Positions 19,755-31,633 of a stretch of 64,000 bases of DNA are shown here, piece by piece (the first letter of the stretch is position 1; the number at the start of each line of letters is the position of its first letter). Source of the stretch: Silene conica (taxonomy: Eukaryota; Streptophyta; Magnoliopsida; Caryophyllales; Caryophyllaceae); the NCBI GenBank assembly GCA_029255685.2, contig CM055312.2, forward strand, positions 79,862,369 through 79,926,368, given 5' to 3'. Both the position numbers and the translations under genes were made by a program. The notes under the pieces were generated by a model that ran no database searches, was not told the DNA's origin, and was given only the letters and a program-made list of their open reading frames with translations.

Positions 19755-22355
19755 ATGCTTTCATCAACGACACCCTTCAAACTCACCTCCATCTCCCCTC
19801 CTAAATCCTTCATTTTCCCACCAAAATCCAACAACTTTTTACTACCAATCAAACTTAAGAACCCAAAGATGTCTTCTTTTACTGCTGGGTTTTCAATTAC
19901 TGCCCAATTAAGCAGTAAAAATGAGTCGAAAACGTTAATAGACTATGTGGGTAAGGGTGGAATTGATGTGGGTGATGATTTGGTTATCTTAGTTGATCAT
20001 TTACAATATGCTTGTAAGAAAATCGCTGCACTTATTGCTTCTCCTTTTAATTCTAGTCTTACTAATTCTATACAAGCTTCTGAAAACGTTTCCGGGTCGG
20101 GTCGAGATGCGCCTAAACCGCTTGATATTGTCTCGGTATCCTACTTGTCTCTTGCTTATTATTCCGGACTCCTGAGTCGTTTAATAATTATTGTGTAAGA
20201 TTGTTGTACACCGGAAAGAAAACGGTTTTTTTGTATGTTAAAGCGGTCTTATTCTATCATTTTTGTTTCATGTAATTTTTTGATTGCTTATTTGCTTGTG
20301 ACTTGTAGTAGCTGACCTATTGTGAGGAATGAAACATCCATGGTTGTGATGAAGATTTTTCTTGTGAAAGATAACTTCTTTTATAGTTTTGGTTAAGACC
20401 TTCTTAACTTAAAAGCCTCTCAGAACCTCCTTTTATTTACACCTGTATTTTAATCGGGTGTGGAGCGTTTAAGTTAAGACGGTTTTGAACAAGAAATAGT
20501 GTTAACTGTTTGATTGAAAATGTTCTGGTTAGGAGATTGAATGAGTGGTAGACTGGTAGTTGATTAGTTGATATGTGGTAGTTAATTTTGCAGTTAGTAT
20601 TTGTAAGACTGTTGTATTGTACAACATACCAGGGTTCAACCAAACAATATAACCAAGTATGGGATTTAGAATCCATTCCATAATGGTATGACATTCCAAT
20701 CCATTTCATTCCTTCCCCTCGAACCAAACGCCCCCTAAAAAGACAGGCTTGGTAATGTTGGTATTATCCGTCATGTTTAGTGTACTGGAGTAATAATTTG
20801 ACCAGTATAATATTTTCTGCAGAATGATATTATTCTATCATCCCTTCAAAATTCTGGAAAAGTAGCAGTTGTGGCTTCAGAAGAAAATGATGCCCCAATA
20901 TGGTTCTCTGATGATGCTCCATTTGTGGTAGTTATGGATCCTCTTGATGGGTCGAGGAATATTGATGCATCAATCCCTACAGGAACTATTTTTGGAGTTT
21001 ACAATCGTCTGGAGGAATTAGATAATCTTCCCCAAGAGGAGAAGGCCACGTTGAATTCGTTGCAAAGTGGGTCCAAACTTGTTGCTGCTGGTTATGTCCT
21101 TTATTCATCAGCTACTATCTTTTGTGCAACTTTTGGGTCTGGCGTACACTCATTCACACTGGATCATTCTACTGGAGATTTTATCCTCACAAACCCCAGT
21201 ATCAAAATTCCAAGTAGAGGTATGTTCGAAACAAGGAAACCATCTTTGAAAGTGTGATGGAATTCTCAATAGTTCACGATTGTCATCTGTGGTTAAAAAT
21301 GAACTCCAGAATGTACATATTTTGTACGCTAAACCGTTGAAGATATTGTTCTAGACCTTCTATTGCATAGTAGTGAGCACTATGCAGGATGGAGTTTATG
21401 GACTTCTGTTTTGCATTACGTGTGTGCATTCTGTGGGTCTATTGCATAGTGGTTTTGTGGTCGCTAAATTGAACTCCTAACCAGCACTCGGCTATACCAA
21501 TTCCTTGTTAAATTTTTTGTATCGTAAACTATTTTGCCTCTAAAGAAGTAGCACTACACCAACAGCATTACCTCACAACCTCAAGGAGTCCTAGAAATGG
21601 TGGGGTAATGGGGTTTCAGATGTATGTAGCCATACAGTTGTGTTGTTTAACCTAGAGAGTTTGTTTCCGAATGTTCCATGATGATGTTTGTGTCAAATGA
21701 CCGCCACTTCACAATCTATGTTCAACCACCTTATTGAGCAATTATGTTTTATTCTGTTACGGAGTATAATACAGAACCAAAAAAAAAGGTGAGTCTTTGG
21801 CTTTATTGGAAATTATGTCCAGAAATTAGAGCAATGCTGGAGTTCTTAAATGGAATACTCTGTATCATCTATGCTGTTCTGCGATCACTTCTAGATAATT
21901 TTATCTGGGAGTTCGCACTTAGAATCTTCTGATAATTCTTAAATCTCTTTTCAGGTCAGATATATTCGGTGAACGATGCTCGATACTTTGACTGGCCTGA
22001 AGGTTTAAGACATTACATTGACACTGTCAGACAAGGGAAAGGCAGATACCCAAAGAAATATTCTGCACGCTACATATGTTCCCTGGTGGCTGATTTTCAT
22101 AGAACATTACTTTATGGTGGAATTGCGATGAACCCAAGGGACCATCTCCGACTTGTCTACGAAGCAAATCCCCTAAGTTATGTTGCAGATCAAGCAGGTG
22201 GAAAAGGTTCTGATGGAAAACGTAAAATTCTGGCAATTCAGCCTGCCAAACTTCATCAAAGACTACCTTTATTCCTGGGTAGTCCTGAAGATATTGAAGA
22301 ACTAGAAAGTTATGGTGACATACAGCAGAAAGTAAATCCCGGCTATGAAGTTTGA
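19755..22355 (+). CDS. FBP2: Chloroplast fructose-1,6-bisphosphatase, redox-insensitive type (cpFBPase2)
   Basis: The enzyme hydrolyses fructose 1,6-bisphosphate to fructose 6-phosphate in the plastid. The three exons are 19755-20135, 20823-21219 and 21955-22355, all with GT-AG introns, giving 392 aa. The N-terminus (MLSSTTPFKLTSIS...) is Ser/Thr-rich and basic, like a transit peptide. The core has GKGGIDVGDDL, the metal-binding MDPLDGSRNID (about residues 164-174), AGYVLYSSATIF, SLVADFHRTLLYGG and AGGKGSDGKR, and it ends VNPGYEV. The cysteine-bearing regulatory loop of the classic light-activated cpFBPase1 is absent: residues RLEELDNLPQEEKATLNSLQ have no cysteine. This fits the thioredoxin-insensitive paralogue (Arabidopsis At5g64380 type). 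All exons are open and look functional. Intron 1 (687 bp) holds a possible MITE remnant near 20610-20737. Confidence 0.93.
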
Positions 22356-22507
22356 TGGGCAGTTCATGTATTTACATCAGGTATGTTTTACGACTCTTTC
22401 TTTGGTCAAGCTGCGATTCTTTTTATTGTGAAAGTTAATCGAAGCAATTTTCATTTAGTCTCCGGGAAAAATTTCAACTTTCTGTGTTGGTGCACGGGTA
22501 AGGATTA

Positions 22508-22806
22508 GGCCCCCTTTTTACAAGTCAGTGGAATCTTTATGCTCAAAATCCCGACAGAAGCAGTCATTTGTTTGGTACCTCCCAAGGAGCGGGAACGGCT
22601 ATTCTAAGTTCTAACCCTTCTTGGGGATTCCATCCACAAACGCATAGTTTATGGTTAAGTGATTTTGCTCATCATCATTTAGCTATTGCATTTATTCATC
22701 TTTTTGCTGGTCAAATGTATAGAACGAACTTTGGGATTGGGCGCAGTATGAAAGATCTTTTAGAAGCACATATTCTCCCAGGAGAGCGGCTAGGGCGGGG
22801 ATATAA
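22508..22806 (+). pseudogene. psaB: Plastid psaB fragment (NUPT)
   Basis: Starting GGCCCCCTTTTTACAAGTCA, the + strand reads [16 protein letters not shown], then [33 protein letters not shown] and MYRTNFGIG, ending GRGYK. This is a clear internal part of the photosystem I P700 apoprotein A2. Several residues differ from the strongly conserved plastid protein (for example AGQMYR for AGHMYR and [10 protein letters not shown]). It is about 100 of ~734 codons, with no start or stop of its own. It lies about 150 bp after the FBP2 stop. Confidence 0.92.
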
Positions 22807-23276
22807 GGTACTTTCATCTGGTCCAAGTTACTCCGCAGTTCGTGAGAGCTCTTAGCAATACAATATTGTTGTATTCTTAGATTCCGGCCTAATCTCCAGC
22901 GCATAAGCATTGCTACTGTATGATCAAGTACACAGTTGCTGCCATTTCGATTCATCACTCTCAAAATTCCCAAAACTATGTATGTGTGATATGAGGTTAA
23001 GGAACTAACGACGGGATGGAAGGCCTAAGCATAGCAAGTTATGTCTAACCAAATTACGAAGGACCAACCTACTGAACCTAGCATGTACGTATGACTGTTG
23101 GCTAAGTAGTAAGTACTATGATTATCTGATTTTAATTTTTAAGTTTCATGTCCATGAATAATCCAATTACATTGTTAACATCTAAGTGCAATGTGGACGA
23201 GGACTAAGCATGTCATGATGTATGCCGGAACTGACGATGCCTCTCGTGTTTGTGGTTCTTATAAGCATGCCATACA

Positions 23277-23820
23277 CAGGCCTGTCTTTAAGGGTGTGCA
23301 GCCTGTGCCGCCGCACAGGGCCCCCAATTTCGGAGGGCCCAATAACGTGTTATATTGTACATATAGGTAGAAGTGTGACCAGTGAGTAGCATATTGACAC
23401 TAATCTAGTGGTTAAAAACGTACATTTGTGTAAAACATTGCGGGTTTGAATCCCAAGTAGCAACTTTTTTAATTTTCTTTCTATTAAGCCTTTATGTTAA
23501 AATCACATCGAGTTTTACACGTTTAAAAGTTATCGGATCCTTTTATTTTTCTTGCGTATCACATAAAAGTAGTTTTTATTTATATTATGCATGTATTTCA
23601 TCCATTTAAATTAGTCAAAAATATCCATTTGACAGACAAATATATATATATATTCATTTTTTTGGCGGTTTAATCTTAAATTTTAACTTTAAATAATTTA
23701 TTATTGTTTATAATACATAATACCGTTTTTAATAACGATTTTACATTCAAACGAAAAACTATAAAGAAGGCACCGTTCTAAACTTCGCACAGGGCCACCA
23801 AAATCTCGGAGACGGCCCTG
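23277..23820. mobile_element. Non-autonomous hAT element with an 8-bp TSD
   Basis: The ends CAGGCCTGTCT and AGACGGCCCTG are imperfect inverted repeats of hAT type. The inner CACAGGGCC and TCGGAG blocks are also mirrored. The exact 8-bp duplication GCCATACA lies at 23269-23276 and 23821-23828. At 544 bp it cannot encode a transposase. It contains a tRNA-like segment (23403-23460). Confidence 0.85.
23403..23460 (+). other. tRNA-like Pol III A/B-box pair inside the hAT element
   Basis: CTAGTGGTTAAAAACG resembles an A box. GCGGGTTTGAATCCC, about 30 bp further, matches the B-box consensus GGTTCGANTCC with one mismatch. This is the layout of a tRNA-derived SINE head. No poly(A) tail or TSD for a separate SINE was found. 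Confidence 0.35.
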
Positions 23821-24017
23821 GCCATACATGTCGGGTGTCGGGTGCATAAAACGAGGGCATCACGAGCTTGTCCTTGTTGGTCAAAGGTGTGCCATGACTC
23901 GTGAGTGACTGCAACCTTAACGTTATTTGTCTCAGTCACTCGGGTTGCTGTGTAGTTTAAATGGCATCCGAGGGCTCGAACGTCAGGGGAAGCGTTTCAA
24001 GAAAATCCATTAACAAT

Positions 24018-24200
24018 ATCAACAAGTCTCTTTTGTGACGGGTATAACCCGTCACAAGCTTGCGACGGGGCAAGTACTATTCATGTGAGAGAATAAGACG
24101 GAACAGTTTGGTTCTCTCTATTCTGATTTTGTCTTATACCCCACATAGATATTACTTAACTCGTCGCAAGTATATGTCCGTCACAAACGAGAATTTATGT
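24018..24200. mobile_element. MITE-like element with GTGACGGG inverted ends
   Basis: TCTCTTTTGTGACGGGTATA with an inner palindrome CCCGTCACAAGCTTGCGACGGG is mirrored by CGTCGCAAGTATATGTCCGT and CACAAACGAGAATTTA. It belongs to the same family as 19037-19256. Confidence 0.55.
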
Positions 24201-24349
24201 AACAATATAGTCCATATTGTATACTACCTTCATGGCTACATGGCCTACATCCCCTTTATATTTTGTTATTATCAGAACATTTCGTAAGTTGTTTACACAT
24301 ACTCATTTTCAATTTTTCATAAGCGAAAGTAACGAACATGGACATATAT

Positions 24350-24644
24350 GGAGTTGTTTGGTTGCATGTAGGAATTTATATTGTCTAGGAAGTTATAAAT
24401 CACATGATTTTATAATTGATATAAATTAGAAAATATTGTTTGGTTGTCATGTAGGCAGTACAATTCATATAGGCATTCTCACTTACTTAGGGAACCTTGG
24501 TAGGTCACTTCCTCCGTTATGAAGGAATTGCAATTTATGGGAAGTACAAATTCATATGAATTGGGGTAACCAAACAAGAGATCAATTTAACAATTCACGT
24601 GAATTTAAGTTTCTACGTTTTTTAGTGGGTAACCAAACAACCAC
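24350..24644. mobile_element. PIF/Harbinger-like (Tourist) MITE
   Basis: The left end GGAGTTGTTTGGTTGCATG is the approximate inverse of the right end GGGTAACCAAACAACCAC. A further GGGTAACCAAACAAGAG block lies inside. TGTTTGGTT termini are typical of PIF/Harbinger MITEs. The 3-bp TSD is not clear. Confidence 0.5.
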
Positions 24645-25790
24645 TAAGTCTTAATGATATAACTAGTTTACATCACGTGCATTTAGCAATTAAATATGTA
24701 GAGAAATTTGCATTTAGCAATTAAACTTTAAAATTAATTAGTCTATAATTATTAATGATTTATGATTTATTAAGAGCTAAAAACTACGGAGTACATTATT
24801 TTCTATTTTCGTGTTGCACTATAAGAGGTAAAATTAATGATAATTATTATTAAGAGGTAAAATGTTAACTTGTTAAATTTAATGTTGTAGTATACATTTC
24901 TTATATATTAGATGCATTTATGGTAAAAAAAAATGATGAGATATGAGAATAGATGATACACATACACAATGTGTATGGTTTTTCCATACACAACCAATCA
25001 TATTATCATACGTGGCAAACTCAAGTTAGCATGTACTCCGTATAGGTTAGTCTAGGATTAAGTTAGTAAATTAACATTTGTAGTTAACTTGGTTAACTAC
25101 AGTTAATTTATTTATGGATAGTTAATATATCTATGAATAATAATTTATACATTTTAATTAATCAACTTCATTTCATTAATAAATTAAAATATTTTAGGGT
25201 TTATCAAGTTTCCCCAAATTTATGGAATGTTTTTTTTTGAGTTCCATCTTAATTATTTAATTATTCCGTTTTAATTATTCCATTTTAATTGATTTAATTA
25301 AACCGATTTTTTTATTAATTGCAACATTAATATTCATCAAACCAGATTAAACTCAATAATACTAACTTAATCATGATCGTACTTGATCAAACTTAATCAT
25401 GATCATAATCGACCATCAAATGATCAAATTCAATCATACTAAATTAATTAAATCGATTGATCAAAACGTTAATCAATATCAAAATCGACAAATAACATTG
25501 TTGATGAGTAAACTCAATAAAACATAATCATGATCATAATTGATCATCACGCAAGGAACCCTAATCTATAGTGATTACATCAATTAATCCAATTATTAAT
25601 AAAGATTCGAAGTTATAGTGATTAATTGCTATAACATTAATTGCTATTTTAAGTTATAATGATGGACCCTAATTCAATTGACAAAATCAATTAACTTTCA
25701 ATTTGGGGGAAACTTGATAAATCCTAATTTAGGTTAGTGAGGAAAAAGGGTGGCAACGAAAACGAAAAAAACAAGAAAAAAAAACATTGC

Positions 25791-25890
25791 TATTGGGGTT
25801 CGAACACGCGTGTATCAAGTAACTAGTGTTTTACAAGTAATCTCGTAGCCAAGTAAGCAAGTGTTTTACGAGTAGTCTCGTAAAAGCAAC
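25791..25890 (-). repeat. Short tandem repeat with a tRNA-like B box
   Basis: CAAGTAACTAGTGTTTTACA followed by AGTAATCTCGTA is repeated, with changes, as AAGTAAGCAAGTGTTTTACGAGTAGTCTCGTA. On the minus strand the block ends in GTGTTCGAACCCC, close to a tRNA B box, which hints at a SINE remnant. Confidence 0.35.
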
Positions 25891-26395
25891 TGTATCAGCA
25901 CATCTACTTAGCAATTACATTTCATTATATTATTCGCGTACTTCATATTATTCGTGTAAGATTTAGGTTATTATTTACATTAAAAACATATTTTAAGCTA
26001 TATTACTCTATCGTTTCAAATAAATTTGGTCTATTTACATGGATTGTCGAATGTAATCTATAATCGATATAACTTATTACGTGTTTAAATAAAATAACGT
26101 TTTTAAGGCATGCTCGGTTTTAAAAAAACCCAACACCTTAATTTGGAAACTCTAGGCTATAACATGAACGTATTTTCATGAAATATCTGTTTTAAGCTAT
26201 GATTGGTATAATTTTAACATATTTGCATAAAAAAAACATATTATAGGAAATGATTAAGTGTATAATATCTTTCAACTTTTTTTAATAATTTTGGAAAAAT
26301 AATTTCCTTATATTTTAATATTTATTTTTATTTTTCTCTCCTTTAAAACGAAAAACTACTTATTATGCAAAAACACTTTTATAATATTTATTTTA

Positions 26396-29300
26396 GGGGT
26401 TTTCTATAAGGTAACCTTCAATTTTATCAATTTCTATAAGGTAACCCTCTATTTAATTAAGCTTCCATTAATAACCCTATACTCTCTATATAAGTTAATG
26501 AACATGACCTTACTTTTCCAATCCGTCAAGTTTGACAGTTAACCATTGTGTTGTGGCTGTTAACTAGTTTCCCACCATTTCTTTCTTCTTTCTCCTTTTA
26601 ATTTCCCTCCATTTTAATTGACGAGCCCCAATCTCAGTAACAAAAAAATAGGGCTGGTCACGCAATCCTGCGGATTTCGACACGTCTGCCTTGTACACAG
26701 TGCTGCAACGGACCAGCCCAGCTTGTTGTATCTGCTTCATTTCTAACACAGACCCAGTAGCATTCATAGCTACTACTGATCTGCTTAAAAGGAACGCTGC
26801 AAATTCTTATTTCCTTATACACAGCCCAAGAGGTTAGTTGTTTACACTGTCCCTTCACATGGCCTTTGGTTTGGTCTGGGGTTGAAATCCCGCCCTTTGT
26901 TCGCCTATCAACGCCCTAATGCATATACCTATATAATAATGAGAAAGATTGCATACATGCATCTTTACTTAAAAAGAATACAAAAACATTATTAACTGCT
27001 TAACCTTTTCACACATTGACGAGTTGCATCCGACAGAGCTTAATTAGAACTACATCTCTTTGAGCAAGATTAAAACTTCAGCTCCACCACAGGGCTCCAG
27101 TAGGGGCTTGCCTACATTCTGAGAGTGCTTCGCTTGCTCGAGGCAGACTTTTTGAAGGAGAAAGGCTAGAGCGAAATGGACAATGTTGACCGCAGAAATT
27201 CATGTCTTGTTCAGCTTAAAGCCAATACAGTAAACTACCGCCTACAATTTCTCTATGCTTATGCCGCCCATAAGTTTGTAAGCAGAAGAATTTATCTTGT
27301 TATTATGTCATTGTGGTTTTCAATCAATCTCACCGCCCTCTTATTAAAAAGTAGAAAATTAAATCTCTTTTGTGTATAACTGGCTTTTTTTATCAGAAGC
27401 TTCTCCTTCTGTCTAATTACAAACTTTCTTATCCCTATCTCTGACATGAAAGCATGAAAGAGAGAAGGCGGTGCCTCAATCTGAAATTTCTGAGACTTCT
27501 ACCCTGCCTGTATTGCTTACAACCTGCCCTAGAACCTATAGGAAGCGTTAATACATAAGAAAAGACATGCATTGATGACTGATAATCCAGACATCATACT
27601 GCTTCTTGCTTATTCTGACTTTCACGCACTAGTCCAAAGAGACACTTATTCTGTACATAAATTTATTCAACCATAGTTCCTGCACCAAAGACGCAACTCC
27701 TGTGCATAAACCAAAAGCATAGTTTATGTCCAAAGGTTTTTAATATGACTAGCATATAAAGAAGGCTAAAAAAGACAAGCCAAAACAGCCGAACGAAAGA
27801 ATTGAAGCAAAAATAGAAACAAAAAAAACGTAGCTTTTGAACTCCTTTTATATATAATTGGCATACTGTTTTTTATCACAACAAAACTAGCAACATGTAT
27901 TTCTTCTTGCAAAAACAAAAAAAGGCCATAACATTGAAATGTTTAAATAAGACCATTACATGCAACAAAATAAGGCCACTACAGCAGTAAAAAAGGGTCA
28001 TTACAGTAGCGAAAAAGCCACCATCACACGCAACACCGTTCATCTTTAACATCTATCAGCCTTCCTTTTTCTTCCTCTCCTAAACTGTGGTTGAGTTGGT
28101 CGACTACGAACATTGTGATCTTGAGTTGATGTTGATGCACTTCCCATAATTATTGTTTCCAGGTCCTCCAATGAAGCAAAATTGGAAGTTGATGCTTTGC
28201 TTAACCCTTGATTACCACCTTTCTTAGTGAACCTTCCTTGAAGTTTTTGCCTTTCTTTTGCTTTGTACCCACCTTTACAAGTCTTTTTATTATGTCCAAA
28301 GCACCCACACCTTCTACACCTGACAGTTATAGACCGCTTGCCCTTCTTTTGCTCCTCCCCCGGTTCTCTTCTTCTATTTCTCGATGGCCTACCAATAAAC
28401 CTCTTTAAGGTTGGAGGTTCCAAGTAAGGAACATCAAAATTTTGCCACTGGGCTTTATCAGCTATAGGGTGAATGGACAACCATAGACTTCTTTGTACCT
28501 CCGTACAGAAAAACAGTCATTTACATAGTGTTTTGGATTTCTTTTTGCCTCTAAAATTGCCCTAATAGCATGTTTGCAGGGAATCCCACTAATCTACCAT
28601 TTCCCACATAAACAAGTCCTTAGAATCAAAGAGACAGGGAAGTAGAATCCACCATCACGAACCTCAACTTCACCATTTCCGCTTGGATAGGCATAACAAA
28701 ATCTATCCTTATTTTCAGCTTCAACTATTCCAATTGCAACCGGAAACATTTCATTGTTCTCATCAAGAGCTACTGCAGATAACAATACACCTCTATAATT
28801 TCCTTTGAGGTGTGCACCATCAACTCCTATCAAACTCCTACACCCTCTAATTAATCCTATAAACTGAGCATGGAAGGATATGAAGATTGACTTGAACTGA
28901 AGGGTCTTTTCTGGATTACCCATATCTGTTCCACAACAATGTGCAATACTTCTTGGGTTTGTCAATTTTACCATTTCAACATATTGACATAGTAGCTTAT
29001 AAGACTCATTATGTCCTTCATTGATTTCCCTCAATGCTATTTCTTTCATCTTGTACACTGAGCTAGTTGTCATTTCCAATCCATATCTCTGCATTAATAA
29101 CAAGTCTTTAATCGATTGTGCAGAAATGACTGTGTTGGCCCTTATGTCTTCTATCACTTTTTTAGCCACCCAAACACAGTTAGCCATAGGGTTATTTGTT
29201 CTTACACCAGCACAACCATGGTTAGGACACCTGATGGACTTAATGGCCCAAGTAGTTTCATCGGGAAGTACTTAAGCATGTATCCTTCAACCACAATCAG

Positions 29301-31162
29301 CACTAGCACAATTTGTTGTGTACCTATTCCACTCACACTTCACAGCAACCAAATAAAAATCTTCCTGAACACAATAGTCTCTAAGAACATCTTTAAAGTG
29401 CTCTTTGTCCATAAATAATTGCCAAGGCTTCAACCTAATAGCCCCAAAGACTTTGTTTTGATAAAGTTCACCATTCTTATATAACTTCTCATAATACTCT
29501 CCTCCTTCACCATTCCACTCGTGTTCCTCATATGGGTTATAACCATCATCACCATAATTTAAGACAGACACACTCACATCTCTTCCTCTAAATCTGACAA
29601 ACCCTCATATTGATCACCTTCTTCCTCATTAGTTGGTACATATATGCCATCATTATCATAGTGCTCTGATTCAACAACATTCTCCTTACCTGTTCCGCTC
29701 ACAACCCTCACCACACTTTCACTTCTTACCACCAAGACATTTGAGCCTCCTCTAACTTTAGGAACCTAGACTCCTTTTTTTAAAGCTGTAGTCCTGGCCA
29801 TCTTCACACTTGTCATTTTAATGGGTGACGTGGCTAAAGACCTTTGACTGAACCTTGGAGATCTCCTTGGAGTTAGCATCAACTCATCAGATTGTTGGAT
29901 ATGAAGGGGTGAAGTAGGTTCAGCAGGGATAGACTCAGATGTTATTTGATTTATCGCAACAAAGCTTGTTGCTTTTGAATGTGAAACATTTCTCCTGCAA
30001 GTTAGTTTCTTACCTATGCAATTAAAACCTTCAAACTCTTTTGGAACATGAATAATGGTGGCATTTGATACATCAGACTCGAGAAATTTACTACTAGCTC
30101 TAAGTTGCCTAGCCAAAGTCAGTACACGGGAAGGTTCAACTAAACTTCCAATCTAAATGTCAATAATTTTCTTCCCAGGAAATCTACTAAACATTTCCAT
30201 TAGACCTTTATCATCATTCAAAGGGAAAGACTTCATTTTATAAGAGTAGGCTAAAGAAGGATGTGTGGGCAGATGTATACCGTCTTTGTCGGCTTCGTCA
30301 TAGAGGTCATTAATAATATCCATAAGTAAACACTTGTCTGTATCTTCAATTATTACTTCAAAAAAGTTCGCTCTAAAATGAAGCTTTGACGAGACATTCT
30401 CAATACTGCATTCAAACATTACCACAATCAAATTATGAACTACGAATAATTTGTAAAGCAATCAACAAAGTTTCAACTTGGCCAAAGATTTTAACAATTA
30501 ACAAAGAATAACATCAGATTATACAAATTGTGTACTAGTTTAACCCCTTAGTTGATGTAAACTACAACAAACAAACATGAGAACAAGTAATATAAAACCA
30601 ATTGCAGAGGCATTTAATTCACACAAACAAGTTTACTGCATTAATTCAATGGCAAATCAAAAATTAAAGTCCATACTACATTTATGTAACGAATTCAAGT
30701 GGCTTCAATCTCAGTTGTCTTGATACTATTTGACTCGTTTTAAGCTTAAGATGGATGGATGATTGATGAAAATAAAAGGAGAAAAATAAATACATGTAAA
30801 ACCACAAATGAAGGATGAAGAGTACATATTTTTGATGAAAGATGAGTGATGAAAATTAAGTTGATTAGAAGATGAATTTTGGGTTCATAAACCCTAATTT
30901 GGATTGGCAGAGGAAAATGAAAGTGTTTGTGAATGAAACAGATGTATGAGAATGATCATATGGGTTTAGGTTTTGTTTTTATTTTTATTTTATTTCTATG
31001 TTATTAGTGTTATTTGCAATTAACGGTAAAGATGACGGAATGGTTTTAGATGTCACGTTAATTGGTTTTTAAGAGATATAGGGTTATTAGTGTGAGCTTA
31101 ATTAAATAGAGGGTTAACGTGTAGAAATCGAAATAATTGAGGGTTACCTCGTAGAAAACCCC
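26396..31162 (-). mobile_element. MULE with a 9-bp TSD and decayed transposase, 4767 bp
   Basis: Both ends read inward as GGGGTTTTCTA followed by GGTAACC. Further inward they share TTAACCCTCTATTTAATTAA or its close equivalent and AATAACCCTATA, giving TIRs of about 140 bp. The perfect 9-bp duplication TTTATTTTA lies at 26387-26395 and 31163-31171. A broken MuDR-type transposase occupies 28046-30461 on the minus strand. The 1.5 kb left of it (26540-28040) has no recognised gene, though its base composition is richer in GC than the surroundings and could hold captured host fragments. Confidence 0.9.
28046..30461 (-). pseudogene. Degenerate MuDR transposase of the 26396-31162 MULE
   Basis: Read on the minus strand, the pieces follow the family order. 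A PB1-like N-terminus lies at 30461-30153 and a linker at 30116-29766. The MuDR DNA-binding domain (WQLFMDKEHFKDVLRDYC) lies at 29577-29287. The catalytic start (LIGVDGAHLKGNYRG, then FPVAIGIVEAENKD) lies at 29187-28594. The SWIM zinc finger (CLCGKW...GIPCKHAIRAI) is near 28600-28540, and a C-terminal CCHC knuckle (CRRCGCFGHNKKTC) lies at 28480-28046. In-frame stops lie at 29287-29289 and 29272-29274, another follows CGKW at 28594, and a frameshift precedes 28480. The segment between AENKD and the SWIM region, holding the last catalytic Glu, is deleted. It is certainly inactive. Confidence 0.88.
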
Positions 31163-31512
31163 TTTATTTTAATTTCGGAAAAATACTTTTTGTATGTAGG
31201 CCAAGATCTGTATTAATTATGCAAAAAAACAATAATATAAATACAAAACAGCTAATAAAAATATTGTAATTAATTATTTCAATAAATAAAAAGTACAATG
31301 AAAAAACGTGGGAAAATATAAAAATATAAATTAAACGAAATATGAAAGTATAAAAATAAAAAAATTCATAATTAAAAATCGAAACAATAATTTGAAAATT
31401 ATGAAAATATAAATAAATGGAAAATATATGATATAGTGCAAAAGATTTAGAAAGTAAAAGATATTATACACATAATATTTCCTAAGATTAAGCTAACAAT
31501 AATTTGTTTTAA

Positions 31513-31526
31513 AAAAAAGGTGATAC
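31513..31526. repeat. Left TSD of the U6 chimera
   Basis: AAAAAAGGTGATAC, repeated exactly at 31877-31890. Confidence 0.85.
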
Positions 31527-31546
31527 GTCCATTCGGGGACATCTGA

Positions 31547-31578
<32 letters not shown>

Positions 31579-31633
31579 GGCCCCTGCGCAAGGATGACAT
31601 GCATATATAAATCGAGAAATGATCCAAATTTTT
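31527..31633 (+). ncRNA. U6 spliceosomal snRNA pseudogene
   Basis: U6 is the catalytic snRNA of the spliceosome. The 5' stem-loop (GTCCATTCGGGGAC), the ATTGGAACGATACAGAGAAG box with the invariant ACAGAGA, the catalytic AGC in GATTAGCATGGCCCCTGCGC, AAGGATGACA and the 3' end AAATCGAGAAATGATCCAAA with a T run are all readable. Differences from the plant consensus are a C-to-A in the first stem, ATCTGAT for ATCCGAT, a few extra bases in GACATGCATATATAAATCG, and GATCC for GGTCC. No upstream sequence element (RTCCCACATCG) or properly placed TATA box precedes it. It is a retrotransposed copy, not an active gene. Confidence 0.88.

Noticed and set aside
20610..20737. MITE in FBP2 intron 1
   Set aside because: GGGGGCGTTTGGTTCGAGG-type end is seen on the minus strand, but no clear partner end or TSD was found, so it is mentioned only in the gene entry.
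22568..22855. Nuclear photosystem I gene
   Set aside because: A ~100-codon internal piece of psaB without ends. It is a plastid DNA insertion.
23403..23460. True tRNA gene
   Set aside because: The A/B boxes are present, but no acceptor or anticodon stems can be folded convincingly.
31527..31633. Functional U6 gene
   Set aside because: It has base changes in conserved stems, extra bases near the 3' end, no upstream USE or properly placed TATA box, and sits inside a poly(A)-tailed, TSD-flanked retrosequence.
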